Of a stretch of DNA of 64,000 nucleotides, positions 27,050 to 36,183 are shown in pieces. Made by a program: the position numbers and the translations under genes. This DNA is from Albibacterium sp963696875 (GTDB lineage Bacteria; Bacteroidota; Bacteroidia; Sphingobacteriales; Sphingobacteriaceae). The first letter of the stretch is position 1, and each line of letters begins with the position of its first letter. The notes below the pieces were generated by a model, which was given only the letters and a program-made list of their open reading frames with translations, was not told where the DNA came from and made no database searches. The DNA lies in contig CAVOLQ010000007.1 of the NCBI GenBank assembly GCA_963696875.1, positions 310,001 through 374,000 of the forward strand. The letters run 5' to 3'.

Positions 27050-28129
27050 ATGGACTTAAAAAACTATAAAGGCGTACTTCATGGTGACGCAGTACAAGAA
27101 TTATTCGCCATAGCAAAAAGAAATAAATTCGCCCTGCCGGCTGTAAACGTTATAGGAACCAATTCTATTAATGCAGTAATGGAAACTGCAAAAGCGGTAA
27201 ATTCACCAGTTATTATTCAGCTTTCGAATGGTGGTGCCCAGTTTTACGCAGGGAAAACCTTGAATAACGATAAATTACAAGCTTGTATTTTAGGAGCTGT
27301 TTCTGCCGCCCAGCACGTGCATTTGTTGGCCGAGCATTATGGTGTGGCAGTAATTTTACATACCGATCACGCCGCTAAAAAATTACTTCCTTGGATAGAC
27401 GGATTATTGGACCATGGAGAAAAGTTTTTTAAACAGCACGGGAAGCCATTATTTTCTTCACACATGCTAGATCTTTCTGAGGAGTCTGTCGAAGAGAACA
27501 TTGAAACCTGTTGCACCTATCTTAAACGAATGGATGCCATGGGGATGACAATAGAAATTGAACTAGGGGTGACTGGGGGAGAAGAAGATGGTGTGGATAA
27601 TACAGATGTAGATAGCTCTAAATTATATACTCAGCCAGAAGAAGTTGCTTATGCTTATGAGAAGTTAAGTGCTATTTCACATCGCTTCACTGTAGCAGCC
27701 GCCTTTGGAAACGTCCACGGTGTTTACAAGCCTGGAAATATAAAGCTTCAACCCATAATTTTGAAGAACTCACAGGAATATATCCGTGAAAAGTTCGCAA
27801 TAGAAGACGAAAAACCAGTCGATTTTGTATTCCATGGAGGTTCAGGTTCTTCTCCGGAAGAAATTTCTGAAGCTCTCTCTTACGGAGCAATAAAAATGAA
27901 CATCGATACTGATATCCAATGGGCGTTTTGGGTCGGTGTTCGCACTTATTACAAAGTTCATGAAGATAACTTGCAAGCGCAAATTGGCTCTTCCACGGAT
28001 CCAGATGTACCAAATAAAAAATTCTACGACCCACGGGTATGGTTAAGAAAAGGAGAAGAAAGCTTAGTGACAAGATTGACACAAGCTTTTGAAGAGTTAA
28101 ATTGCCTAAACGTCAACGAAAAGCTTTAA
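27050..28129 (+). CDS. fba: Fructose-bisphosphate aldolase, class II
   Basis: This is the zinc-dependent aldolase of glycolysis and gluconeogenesis, of the FbaA/long type (359 aa, the same length as the E. coli enzyme). Zinc and substrate motifs include I-L-H-T-D-H-A-A-K-K (about residues 104-113), F-G-N-V-H-G-V-Y and V-F-H-G-G-S-G-S. It is monocistronic, with a strong terminator 29 bases downstream. Confidence 0.95.
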   Translation: MDLKNYKGVLHGDAVQELFAIAKRNKFALPAVNVIGTNSINAVMETAKAVNSPVIIQLSNGGAQFYAGKTLNNDKLQACILGAVSAAQHVHLLAEHYGVAVILHTDHAAKKLLPWIDGLLDHGEKFFKQHGKPLFSSHMLDLSEESVEENIETCCTYLKRMDAMGMTIEIELGVTGGEEDGVDNTDVDSSKLYTQPEEVAYAYEKLSAISHRFTVAAAFGNVHGVYKPGNIKLQPIILKNSQEYIREKFAIEDEKPVDFVFHGGSGSSPEEISEALSYGAIKMNIDTDIQWAFWVGVRTYYKVHEDNLQAQIGSSTDPDVPNKKFYDPRVWLRKGEESLVTRLTQAFEELNCLNVNEKL

Positions 28130-28157
28130 ACAGATCTTAAATACGGTTTTAGGTGTA

Positions 28158-28193
28158 AGACGCTTTGTACTACAGTTACAAAGCGTCTTTTTT
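28158..28193 (+). terminator. Intrinsic terminator after fba
   Basis: Perfect 12-base arms at 28158-28169 and 28177-28188 with a 7-base loop, immediately followed by five T (28189-28193). This is a classic rho-independent terminator. Confidence 0.88.
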
Positions 28194-28404
28194 ATTTCCT
28201 CTGCTCTCTCTTAGTTAAAAGCATTTGAAAATGACAATAAGATAGGAAATAGAGTGGCGATACGCCAATTCGCATTTCTGACTGCTGGTATCCGTCAACG
28301 ATTATTTTAAAAACTATTTGCACGCATATTTGTTATTATTCAAATTGTCTAGTAATTTAGTAGTCTATTAAGCGAATTTATGCTTAATTCTAAATTTTTA
28401 AAAA

Positions 28405-29040
28405 ATGAGTTTACAATTGGGAGATACCGCGCCAAATTTTCAAGCAAAGACTTCGAAAGGCGATATTGATTTTTACGACTACGTAGGTGATAGCTGGGTC
28501 GTTTTATTTTCACATCCAGGTGATTATACGCCAGTATGTACCACGGAATTAGGGCGTACGGCTGCTTTACAGTCAGAATTTGATAAAAGAGGAGTGAAGG
28601 TATTAGCACTGAGTGTTGACAGCGTAGATAGCCATAAAGGGTGGATTAAAGATATTAACGAAACCCAAAACGTATCCGTTGATTACCCTATTATTGCAGA
28701 TGACGACAGAAAAATTTCTGCATTATATGGAATGATACATCCGAATGCTTCATCAACTAATACTGTTCGTTCTGTTTATATTATCGGACCGGATAAGAAA
28801 GTAAGATTAACCATTACTTATCCAGCTTCCACCGGCCGTAATTTCCAAGAGATATTGAGGGTGATCGATTCGATGCAATTAACTGATAAATATTCAGTGG
28901 CGACACCCGTTGAATGGAAAAACGGAGATGACTGTATTGTTTCCCTTTCCGTACCTACGGCTGATATACCAGAGAAATTTCCAAAAGGATTTAAAGAGAT
29001 TAAATCTTATTTAAGAACAACACCGCAACCTAATATTTAA
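28405..29040 (+). CDS. Peroxiredoxin, 1-Cys (Prx6) type
   Basis: A thiol peroxidase that reduces hydrogen peroxide and organic hydroperoxides. The peroxidatic motif is H-P-G-D-Y-T-P-V-C-T-T-E, with Cys45. The 211-aa length and long C-terminal domain (V-A-T-P-V-E-W-K-N-G-D-D) are of the Prx6 subfamily. A second cysteine near residue 174 is present in many bacterial members. It is monocistronic, flanked by two strong terminators. Confidence 0.92.
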   Translation: MSLQLGDTAPNFQAKTSKGDIDFYDYVGDSWVVLFSHPGDYTPVCTTELGRTAALQSEFDKRGVKVLALSVDSVDSHKGWIKDINETQNVSVDYPIIADDDRKISALYGMIHPNASSTNTVRSVYIIGPDKKVRLTITYPASTGRNFQEILRVIDSMQLTDKYSVATPVEWKNGDDCIVSLSVPTADIPEKFPKGFKEIKSYLRTTPQPNI

Positions 29041-29060
29041 GGATATAATCTAATTTACTC

Positions 29061-29115
29061 AAAGCCGAGCTTATAAAAAGAGAGATAATTCCTTTTTTAT
29101 AAGCTCGGCTTTTTT
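29061..29115 (+). terminator. Intrinsic terminator after the peroxiredoxin gene
   Basis: Perfect 19-base arms at 29061-29079 and 29094-29112, a 14-base loop and a run of T at the end. The left arm starts and the right arm ends in A/T runs, so it can work in both directions. Confidence 0.88.
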
Positions 29116-29297
29116 AGAGCGACAATTCGAAGAGGACTGAAGTCTAGTTATGGATGCTGTTTTAGCAATTCAATGGTGCGTGCGTGGTGGACCCGTATAA
29201 ACACTATTAATTACGCCGTCAATACGCCAGCAGCACGCGCGCAATACGCCAGCACCCTTAAGAAGGTATAAGGAATGTAAGACCACTTGCTTATTGT

Positions 29298-29882
29298 CTA
29301 TTTTGCTGGAGAGATCATGATATGGGCGTGCGGCGTACCTGGGTCCATAATCCAAGGCATTCCTGCTACATTGGGTTTAAGTGGTAAGCCTGTACTTTCC
29401 GAAGTAGCATATGGAGTATAAATTACGTAGCGCAAATAAGTATCGGTAACTTCTCCGGTTTCATTATTGTATTTATCTTCTTGGGCCGTCAATACATACA
29501 GGGTGGTAGGAGCATCTGGCATAAGGATTTTTCCTTCGTTTATTTCTTTTGTCCGTAAATATTGAATTTCATTACCTTTCTTGCCCTCAGCTTTTAATTC
29601 ACGCCCGCGTTTCATGAAAGGCTCTAAGTCTTTATGATAGCAAGCAACATTGAACCCTTTAATTTGCGGATCATCTGCCAAGCAGATAACGTCGTTGGTT
29701 CCTTCGCGAAGCAGGGTTAACTTTCCCTCTTTATTGAAACCATAAACTGTAGCCTCAGCTCGTAGCTCTTCGGGTGCTGCCATTACCGCTGTTTTTATTT
29801 GTATTTCAGCAGAGGGAATAATCGGCTTATCATGAACATTGAAAAAGAAAAAGCTTAAAATTAGTGAGATTATCGTTTTCAT
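29298..29882 (-). CDS. Conserved secreted protein, unknown function
   Basis: A 194-residue protein with an N-terminal hydrophobic stretch (M-K-T-I-I-S-L-I-L-S-F-F-F-F) that looks like a signal peptide. The mature part has W-I-M-D-P-G-T-P-H-A-H-I-M-I near the C-terminus and scattered charged segments. I do not recognise a named family. The H-A-H near the end could bind metal, but that is speculation. The gene stands alone. Confidence 0.65.
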   Translation of the reverse strand: MKTIISLILSFFFFNVHDKPIIPSAEIQIKTAVMAAPEELRAEATVYGFNKEGKLTLLREGTNDVICLADDPQIKGFNVACYHKDLEPFMKRGRELKAEGKKGNEIQYLRTKEINEGKILMPDAPTTLYVLTAQEDKYNNETGEVTDTYLRYVIYTPYATSESTGLPLKPNVAGMPWIMDPGTPHAHIMISPAK

Positions 29883-29982
29883 GGCTTCAAGAATTAATGT
29901 AGAAGGAGATTTATAATTAAATAAATTTAATCAAAATCTGTAAGGATCCAAAATATAAACTCAAATAGAATAGGTTCAGGAG

Positions 29983-30749
29983 TTATCCTTTAATATTATA
30001 CAATTGAGTTTCTTCAAAACGAGAGGCTACAACCACTTCAACGCCTTCTGAATGTTTATTGAATAATTCTTGCACTTGAAGAGAGCAATTATTGTTTTTC
30101 GATAAATGACCTAAAGGAGATGGGTCATGAAAGATGGCTTATAGGACTTAAAAAGTGCTAAAGCTTGATTGTTGGATAGATGTCCATTTCCTCCACTTAT
30201 ACGTTGTTTTAAGAAATACGGGTAAGAACTCTTTTCCAATAACTCTTCATCATAGTTTGCCTCTAAGATAGCAGCATGGCATTGTTTAAAATGATTGATT
30301 ACATGGTCGCAAGCAAAACCGATGTCAGTAAATACACCCACTTTAATTCCTTTATATTCTACAATAAAACTATGTGGATCGGAGGCATCGTGCAGTTTTG
30401 GAAAGCCGGTGATGGTAAGCTTACCAATTTTTACAGGCTCAAATGCTTTAAAAGAAATGACAGGGCTGTGCGATATTTTTAGCCGGCTGAAAGTTAAAGT
30501 ATTGGGAGTTATATAAACAGGTGTTTGGTGTTTTTTTGATAATATATTTAGCCCGCGAATGTGATCCGAGTGCTCATGGCTGATAAAAATGGCTTTTACT
30601 TTTTGCATAGATAGGCCCAAGCGTGTCATTCTTTTTTCGGTTTCACGACAGGATATGCCTGCGTCTACTAGAATAGCTTCATCTTCGTTGCCGATATAAT
30701 AGCAATTACCATTGCTGCCAGAATTTAAGGATGTGATGGTTAAAGACAT
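29983..30749 (-). pseudogene. WalJ/YycJ-like MBL-fold hydrolase, one-base deletion near the C-terminus
   Basis: A metallo-beta-lactamase-fold phosphodiesterase of the YycJ/WalJ type. The N-terminus S-L-N-S-G-S-N-G-N-C-Y-Y and the metal motif S-H-E-H-S-D-H are clear. The frame runs into a stop at 30111 after F-M-T-H-L. One base is missing near 30113, and with it restored the reading continues S-P-L-G-H-L-S-K-N-N-N-C-S through to a stop at 29983, for a total of 255 residues. The ATG at 30749 gives the family N-terminus. The break removes only the last 43 residues. Confidence 0.82.
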
Positions 30750-30845
30750 TTTGACAAAGAAACGGAAATAATTCAAATTTGAAGCTTTTTTAATAGATTT
30801 ACACGCTAATGCTTTTGCGCTTATTCTTAAATTAATACGGTGAAT

Positions 30846-31721
30846 ATGGATATGAATGGTTTAGCGAACGAGACAAGAAATTCTTTTGGTATCGCAATAG
30901 ATAAGATAAGGGGTTGGACTGATGCTTTTATTAGCCATATACCCAACATGGTGGTGGCTATTCTTGTTTTTATTCTCTTTTTTCTTGCTGCGAGACTTGC
31001 TAAAAGATGGATTGAGCAGCTTTTTGATCGGTCTTCAAAAAACGATGTGATAAAAAATCTTTTTGTTGGCGTGGTTTATTACTGTGTTTTAGGCTTGGGA
31101 ATATTTATTATTCTGGAAGTTTTGAATTTGAAAACTGCAGTAACATCGTTGCTTGCAGGGGTGGGGATCGTCGGTATTGCGTTAGGTTTTGCTTTTCAAG
31201 ATATAGCTGCTAATTTCTTGTCGGGAATAATTTTGGCTTATAGAAAACCTTTTGGCATTTCAGACATAATACAAACAGGTGAATACACAGGGTCTGTAGT
31301 TCAAATAAATATTCGTGATACTGTCATAAAAACTTTTCAGGGGCAGGAAGTGGTAATTCCAAACAGAAGTGTCATTCAGAATCCAATTGTGAATTATACA
31401 ATTTTAGGGGAACGGAGAATTGATTTGCCTTTTCGGGCACCTTTCAATGAAAACCTTTCTACTGTTAAAAGACTTGCTTTGCAAGCTTTAAGTCCTATCG
31501 ACCAAATTATCAGAAAAGAGGATATGGCAATTGTTTATACGGGTTTCGATCATAGCGCCATTAATTACGAAATACGTTTTTGGATAAAGTATCAACAAGA
31601 AAAAGATTTTATTGATACTCAGTCATTAGCTATCATGGAAATTGTAAAAACATTTGATCAAAATAATATTTCAGCTCCGTTTACAGTTCGCTTAAATGCT
31701 ATTGACATTATGAAAAGGTAA
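30846..31721 (+). CDS. Mechanosensitive ion channel, MscS family
   Basis: A small MscS-type channel (291 aa) that releases solutes under hypo-osmotic shock. An N-terminal transmembrane helix pair is followed by the pore helix (A-G-V-G-I-V-G-I-A-L-G-F-A-F-Q-D) and the beta domain (V-V-I-P-N-R). The mature size matches E. coli MscS (286 aa). An in-frame GTG at 30840 is a less likely start than the ATG at 30846. Confidence 0.92.
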   Translation: MDMNGLANETRNSFGIAIDKIRGWTDAFISHIPNMVVAILVFILFFLAARLAKRWIEQLFDRSSKNDVIKNLFVGVVYYCVLGLGIFIILEVLNLKTAVTSLLAGVGIVGIALGFAFQDIAANFLSGIILAYRKPFGISDIIQTGEYTGSVVQINIRDTVIKTFQGQEVVIPNRSVIQNPIVNYTILGERRIDLPFRAPFNENLSTVKRLALQALSPIDQIIRKEDMAIVYTGFDHSAINYEIRFWIKYQQEKDFIDTQSLAIMEIVKTFDQNNISAPFTVRLNAIDIMKR

Positions 31722-31731
31722 AAAATCTTTT

Positions 31732-32193
31732 TCATTTTACTTTTTCACTGTCTCGAAGGATTTTAATCTTATCATGTGAGTTTTTAAGTTCCATTTTTTG
31801 AGAAGTTATCAGTTTTTGGGAATCCGAAAGAAGATGCTCGCTTTTTTCTGCTTCTCGATATGCTTTTTGTGCTGCATCTTCTCCAAACTCACAGTTTTCC
31901 AATATTGCTTGACGATCTTTCCCTGTGAATAATATTTTAACATCCATCCAGGCTCGATATATCTTGCCAGAAGTTGTTGTCCCTGTTTCTATTTTACCGC
32001 CTAAGGTAGCGATTTCTGCTTCCAGTGCTAATTTTAGATCAGTACTTTGTGTAATAAAGCTGGTAAAAAGATTATGAAGATCGGTATCGGTATCTTTTAG
32101 CTCTTCAATAGCTGTTTGATAACCTTCGATTCGATCATTGTTGATATGGATGAGGTCGTTTAGCACCTCGACTGTCTTGCTTGAAGTTGACAT
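31732..32193 (-). CDS. DUF2383/PA2169 family four-helix-bundle protein
   Basis: A 153-residue, all-helical, soluble protein with the ferritin-like PA2169 pattern (V-L-N-D-L-I-H-I-N-N-D-R-I-E-G-Y at the N-terminus and C-E-F-G-E-D-A-A in the middle). Family members are often stress-induced; their chemistry is not established. It converges on mscS with 10 bases between stops. Confidence 0.85.
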   Translation of the reverse strand: MSTSSKTVEVLNDLIHINNDRIEGYQTAIEELKDTDTDLHNLFTSFITQSTDLKLALEAEIATLGGKIETGTTTSGKIYRAWMDVKILFTGKDRQAILENCEFGEDAAQKAYREAEKSEHLLSDSQKLITSQKMELKNSHDKIKILRDSEKVK

Positions 32194-32316
32194 ATATTTT
32201 TATTTTGATATGAACTTATCTTCATGTTATATTTAACAATTTTGATTGGTGTTGGTTTTATTAATTTGGAAATCAAAACGGCTATTAATTTGTTATGGGA
32301 TTTAAACCCCAATATA

Positions 32317-33219
32317 ATGGAAAAACCATGGCCAAAATTATCTTACGAAAAAGGAAAGGATACCTTTGAAACTATTCATTTATTTACTCAGATTATTGGA
32401 AAAATAAAGCTCACATTGCTGCCTTGGATTAATCATTCTTGGCATGTTGCTCTGCACATTACCCCGACAGGCTTAACAACACAGATGATTCCTTACGATG
32501 ACAGAAGCTTTCAAATTGATTTTGATTTTCTCGAACATCAATTGAAAATTAAGACCAGCCATGGTGAACAGAGACAATTTTCTTTATCAGGTCTGTCAGT
32601 TGCTGAGTTTTATCAGTTCGTTTTTGATAACCTTCGGAAATTAGCGATTTCTATACGCATCTATCCCATTCCCTGCGAATTTGAAAATCCGATACCTTTT
32701 AATAAAGATACGATCCATTCTAGTTATGATATGGAGCAGGTAATTGCATTTCATAAGGCGCAATTGAATATATATGAAGTTTTTTTGAAGTTCCGTTCTA
32801 CTTTTAGGGGTAAAAGTAGTCCAATACAGTTTTATTGGGGAGGCTTTGATCTGGCCTTGTCTTTTTTCTCCGGAAAGATTGCTCCTATACATCCAGGAGG
32901 TATTCTTGGTTTGCCCAATTGGGTTGCTGAGGAAGCTTATAATCGAGAAGTTAGTAGCGTTGGTTTTTGGATCGGTAGTGATATTCTTCCAGAGCCGGTA
33001 TTCTATTCTTATCTGTATCCTGAACCTATTGGTTATCAAAGGGCGGAAATTCTACCGGAGGGAGCCTATTATCACCCTATATTAAGGGAGTTTATTCTTC
33101 CTTATTCTGCGGTTGAATCGTCTGTGGATGAAGAGAAGACGTTATTGGAGTTTTTAAATTGCACTTATCAAGCAGGAGCCGACTTGGCCGATTGGGATAG
33201 GGCAATTTTGAATGCATAA
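32317..33219 (+). CDS. DUF5996 family protein
   Basis: A soluble 300-residue protein of a family of unknown function. Recognisable family segments are W-P-K-L-S-Y-E-K-G-K-D-T at the N-terminus, L-T-L-L-P-W-I-N-H-S-W-H-V near residue 45, and Q-F-Y-W-G-G-F-D-L-A with H-P-G-G in the middle. The open frame extends to 32224, but those codons resemble no family member, so the ATG at 32317 is preferred. Confidence 0.8.
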   Translation: MEKPWPKLSYEKGKDTFETIHLFTQIIGKIKLTLLPWINHSWHVALHITPTGLTTQMIPYDDRSFQIDFDFLEHQLKIKTSHGEQRQFSLSGLSVAEFYQFVFDNLRKLAISIRIYPIPCEFENPIPFNKDTIHSSYDMEQVIAFHKAQLNIYEVFLKFRSTFRGKSSPIQFYWGGFDLALSFFSGKIAPIHPGGILGLPNWVAEEAYNREVSSVGFWIGSDILPEPVFYSYLYPEPIGYQRAEILPEGAYYHPILREFILPYSAVESSVDEEKTLLEFLNCTYQAGADLADWDRAILNA

Positions 33220-33329
33220 CGGTTGAAGTAAGGTGAGAGCGAGGTAGTTAAAAGAGTTGTGGATTCGAATGTCTGTTTTATCAGAGGAAATGGAATTGTT
33301 TTCGAAATAAGGCTTATATTTGTGATAGT

Positions 33330-33698
33330 ATGTTCAGAAGCATAACCGTATTTGTTTTAATTTTTTCAGTCACTTTCGCCAACTTTACGAATGTGTTTAT
33401 TTATGCAGGATTTGAATTAAACCACGAATACATTGTTACTGAGCTTTGCGAAAACAGGGATTTGCCTGAGCTGAATTGCGATGGTCAATGTTATTTATCA
33501 AAAAAACTAAAGCAAGCTGAAGAAAAAGAAAAAGACAAAGAGCGTGAAGCTCAAAAACACAATTTCCAAGAAGCATTTCTCACTGAAAAACTAGTGATAA
33601 ATTCGCCACCTCAATTTATTGAATCATTTTCGGCAAAGGAAACCGCCTTTCTACTTCCTCAACCTTCTTTTGTTATCTTTCATCCACCGCAAGTATAA
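33330..33698 (+). CDS. Small exported cysteine-containing protein upstream of a TonB receptor
   Basis: A 122-residue protein with an N-terminal hydrophobic segment (residues 4-26), then a short cysteine module (E-L-C-E-N-R, then L-N-C-D-G-Q-C-Y-L-S-K-K-L). A highly charged E/K helix and a Pro-rich C-terminus follow. I do not know a named family. The C-x3-C spacing suggests metal or disulfide chemistry. It precedes the TonB receptor gene by about 150 bases on the same strand and is probably part of that cassette. Confidence 0.68.
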   Translation: MFRSITVFVLIFSVTFANFTNVFIYAGFELNHEYIVTELCENRDLPELNCDGQCYLSKKLKQAEEKEKDKEREAQKHNFQEAFLTEKLVINSPPQFIESFSAKETAFLLPQPSFVIFHPPQV

Positions 33699-33850
33699 TT
33701 TCGATTCTTAATTTCTTCGTTCCGAAGAAATCTTCTTTCTTCTTAATTAATGTACTAAGCTGCTTCTCTCATAATGGAGCGTTAACTTCTGTATGAACTT
33801 TTTATATGGTAGGAATAGTAGTTATTCTTGCGTATTTTCTAAATATATTA

Positions 33851-36157
33851 ATGAATGCATTTAATTATTTTTCGATATTATTTTGTTTTGTATTTTTATT
33901 TTCCTCGGTAAAAGCTCAAAAACAACCTATTAAAGGTTTTATATTTGATTCTCAAACACAGGAACCTCTTGTTGGGGTAACGATTAATATTTCCGATAGT
34001 GAATACTATGTACAATCTGGAGAGAACGGTTATTTTGTGATTTCAAGTGATAACGCTGGTGAGAGATTACGAGTTGAAATGCTTGGATATCACACACAAA
34101 ATGTAGTAATTGTTCCTGGTCAGAATGCGTTGAATATTCAACTTGAAGCCGATATTATTAATCTAAGTGAAGTTAGAATTACAGGGTATGACGGAAATAA
34201 AACTAATAAAGAAACTGCTGGTGCTATTTCGTTGATTACGTCTCGAGAAATCACTCGGGGAAGTGCAGTATCCATACAGCCAGCTTTAAATGGTATTGCG
34301 GGCGTTCGAATGGACCAAAGCACACTTTCTGAAGCGCGTATTTCTATTCGGGGAAACGGTGTCCGTTCTGCTTTTGGTATTCGGAATATTAAAATATATG
34401 TTAACGAAATCCCGGTAACGGAAGCAGATGGGACCACAAGGATAGAAGCTTTAGATGTACAAAGTATTGGTCGTGCGGAAATAATCAAAGGACCCGCTGC
34501 TAGTATTTATGGTGCTGGTACAGGGGGCGTTATTAATTTTCAATTACAACGTTCTCCTTATCAAGAGCAAAGTGTTGAAGCAGTTGGATTGGTAGGGTCC
34601 AAGGGATTGCATCGGTTAGCTAGCACCTATAGAAGCGGTGGAGATAAAGTAAACTCCTACGTTTCTTATGGCTGGCAAGAATACGATGGTTATCGAGAAC
34701 ATAGTAGTGATATGCGTCGCTTCATAACGGGAAATTTCCAGTTTTTTCCTAGCGATAAGAGAATAGTTACTTTATTGTTAAATAGAACTACCCAACATTC
34801 TCAAATACCGGGTTCATTAACATTAGATCAGGTTGCGAATAATCCTTTGCAGGCAAATGCAGGGAATTTGGATAAGCAGGCAGGAAGATATCAAAACTGG
34901 ACTCGCATTGGTTTGGGACAACAATATCGCTTTAATGAAAACTTATTAAATAATACTAGCGTTTTTACCTATTTCTATGATTTAGATCATCCTCTCCCTT
35001 TTGCTTATATTCGGAACTATTACCAGAGCTATGGCGGAAGAACTCGGTTTACTTATAGTCCGGAATTTGGGTTTTTACCTACAAGATTTACAATCGGGGC
35101 AGAGTTTAATGACGGTTTAGCGAAAGGAACTCAATATGTCAATAACCAAGGGAAGGAAGGAGCTTTGAATTCTAATATTGATTATAATAATGTTTCGTAC
35201 TCTTTGTTTTATCAATCTGAAACGGCTCTCGGATTAAAGACAAATCTAACGCTTGGACTTAGTTATAACAGTTTAAATTATGATGTTCGTAATTATTTAG
35301 TTCGAGAACAAAGTGGTATCAAGAAATTCAAACCACAGGCTGCTCCTCGAATTGCATTAAGTCATAATTTTGCTGATGTCTTAAGCCTACACGCCAGTAT
35401 TAGCTCAGGTTTCTCTCCGCCATCTGGCTCAGAAATTAAGAATGTAGACGGCTCTATAAATACAAGTTTACAAGCTGAGAAGGCTTTGAATTATGAAATC
35501 AACGCAAAGGGGAATCTATTTAAATCACGGCTGACTTATGATTTGGCTATGTTTAAAATGGATATGATAGGGGAGCTAATTGCGCAATCCATCCAGCAAG
35601 GAATAACAATTTATCATAATTCGGGAAAAACTAGTCATAATGGAGTAGAGCTAGCATTATCATATCAAGCTTTAAAATCAGAGGGCCGTAGTGAAATAAC
35701 GCGCCTGCATCCTTATATTGCATTAACTTATTCCAATTTTAAGTTTCGTGATTATGAAATCTTGAATTCAAATAATGAGGTAACTGCCAATTATAAGGGG
35801 AATGAATTAACTGGTATTGCACCGTGGGTGGTTAGTTCTGGTATTGATATAGAAAGTAGAACAGGTTTTTATTTTTATGGAAGCTATTTTTATAATGATA
35901 AACTTCCTTTAAATGATTCTAACTCTGCTTATAATTCTTCCTATCAGGTTGTGAATTTTAAATTAGGATATAAAAAGCAAGTGGCTAATTTTTTAGAATT
36001 GAATATTTATGGCGGATTAGATAATTTGTTAAATCAAAGTTATAGTTCCATTGTTTCTTTAAACGCAGTAGCTTTTGGGGGTGGTTCAGCCCCATATTTT
36101 AATCCTTCACCAAAAAAGAATGGGTATGGGGGACTAAATATTAAATATTTATTTTAA
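33851..36157 (+). CDS. TonB-dependent outer-membrane receptor
   Basis: A ligand-gated outer-membrane porin. The order is a signal peptide (ending V-K-A-Q), a carboxypeptidase-like regulatory domain (I-K-G-F-I-F-D through L-G-Y), a plug domain (I-S-I-R-G-N-G-V-R, I-Y-V-N-E-I-P-V, I-I-K-G-P-A-A-S-I-Y-G-A-G-T-G-G) and a 22-strand barrel ending in Phe. The size (768 aa from the ATG at 33851) is typical of siderophore/metal receptors rather than SusC (about 1000 aa). No SusD follows. The neighbours suggest uptake of a metal or metal complex; the ligand is unknown. Confidence 0.88.
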   Translation: MNAFNYFSILFCFVFLFSSVKAQKQPIKGFIFDSQTQEPLVGVTINISDSEYYVQSGENGYFVISSDNAGERLRVEMLGYHTQNVVIVPGQNALNIQLEADIINLSEVRITGYDGNKTNKETAGAISLITSREITRGSAVSIQPALNGIAGVRMDQSTLSEARISIRGNGVRSAFGIRNIKIYVNEIPVTEADGTTRIEALDVQSIGRAEIIKGPAASIYGAGTGGVINFQLQRSPYQEQSVEAVGLVGSKGLHRLASTYRSGGDKVNSYVSYGWQEYDGYREHSSDMRRFITGNFQFFPSDKRIVTLLLNRTTQHSQIPGSLTLDQVANNPLQANAGNLDKQAGRYQNWTRIGLGQQYRFNENLLNNTSVFTYFYDLDHPLPFAYIRNYYQSYGGRTRFTYSPEFGFLPTRFTIGAEFNDGLAKGTQYVNNQGKEGALNSNIDYNNVSYSLFYQSETALGLKTNLTLGLSYNSLNYDVRNYLVREQSGIKKFKPQAAPRIALSHNFADVLSLHASISSGFSPPSGSEIKNVDGSINTSLQAEKALNYEINAKGNLFKSRLTYDLAMFKMDMIGELIAQSIQQGITIYHNSGKTSHNGVELALSYQALKSEGRSEITRLHPYIALTYSNFKFRDYEILNSNNEVTANYKGNELTGIAPWVVSSGIDIESRTGFYFYGSYFYNDKLPLNDSNSAYNSSYQVVNFKLGYKKQVANFLELNIYGGLDNLLNQSYSSIVSLNAVAFGGGSAPYFNPSPKKNGYGGLNIKYLF

Positions 36158-36183
36158 AATAAAATCATCAATAAATTATTCTA

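Noticed and set aside
28158..28193. Riboswitch for the peroxiredoxin gene
   Set aside because: Simple perfect stem plus U-tract directly after fba; no conserved aptamer-like architecture.
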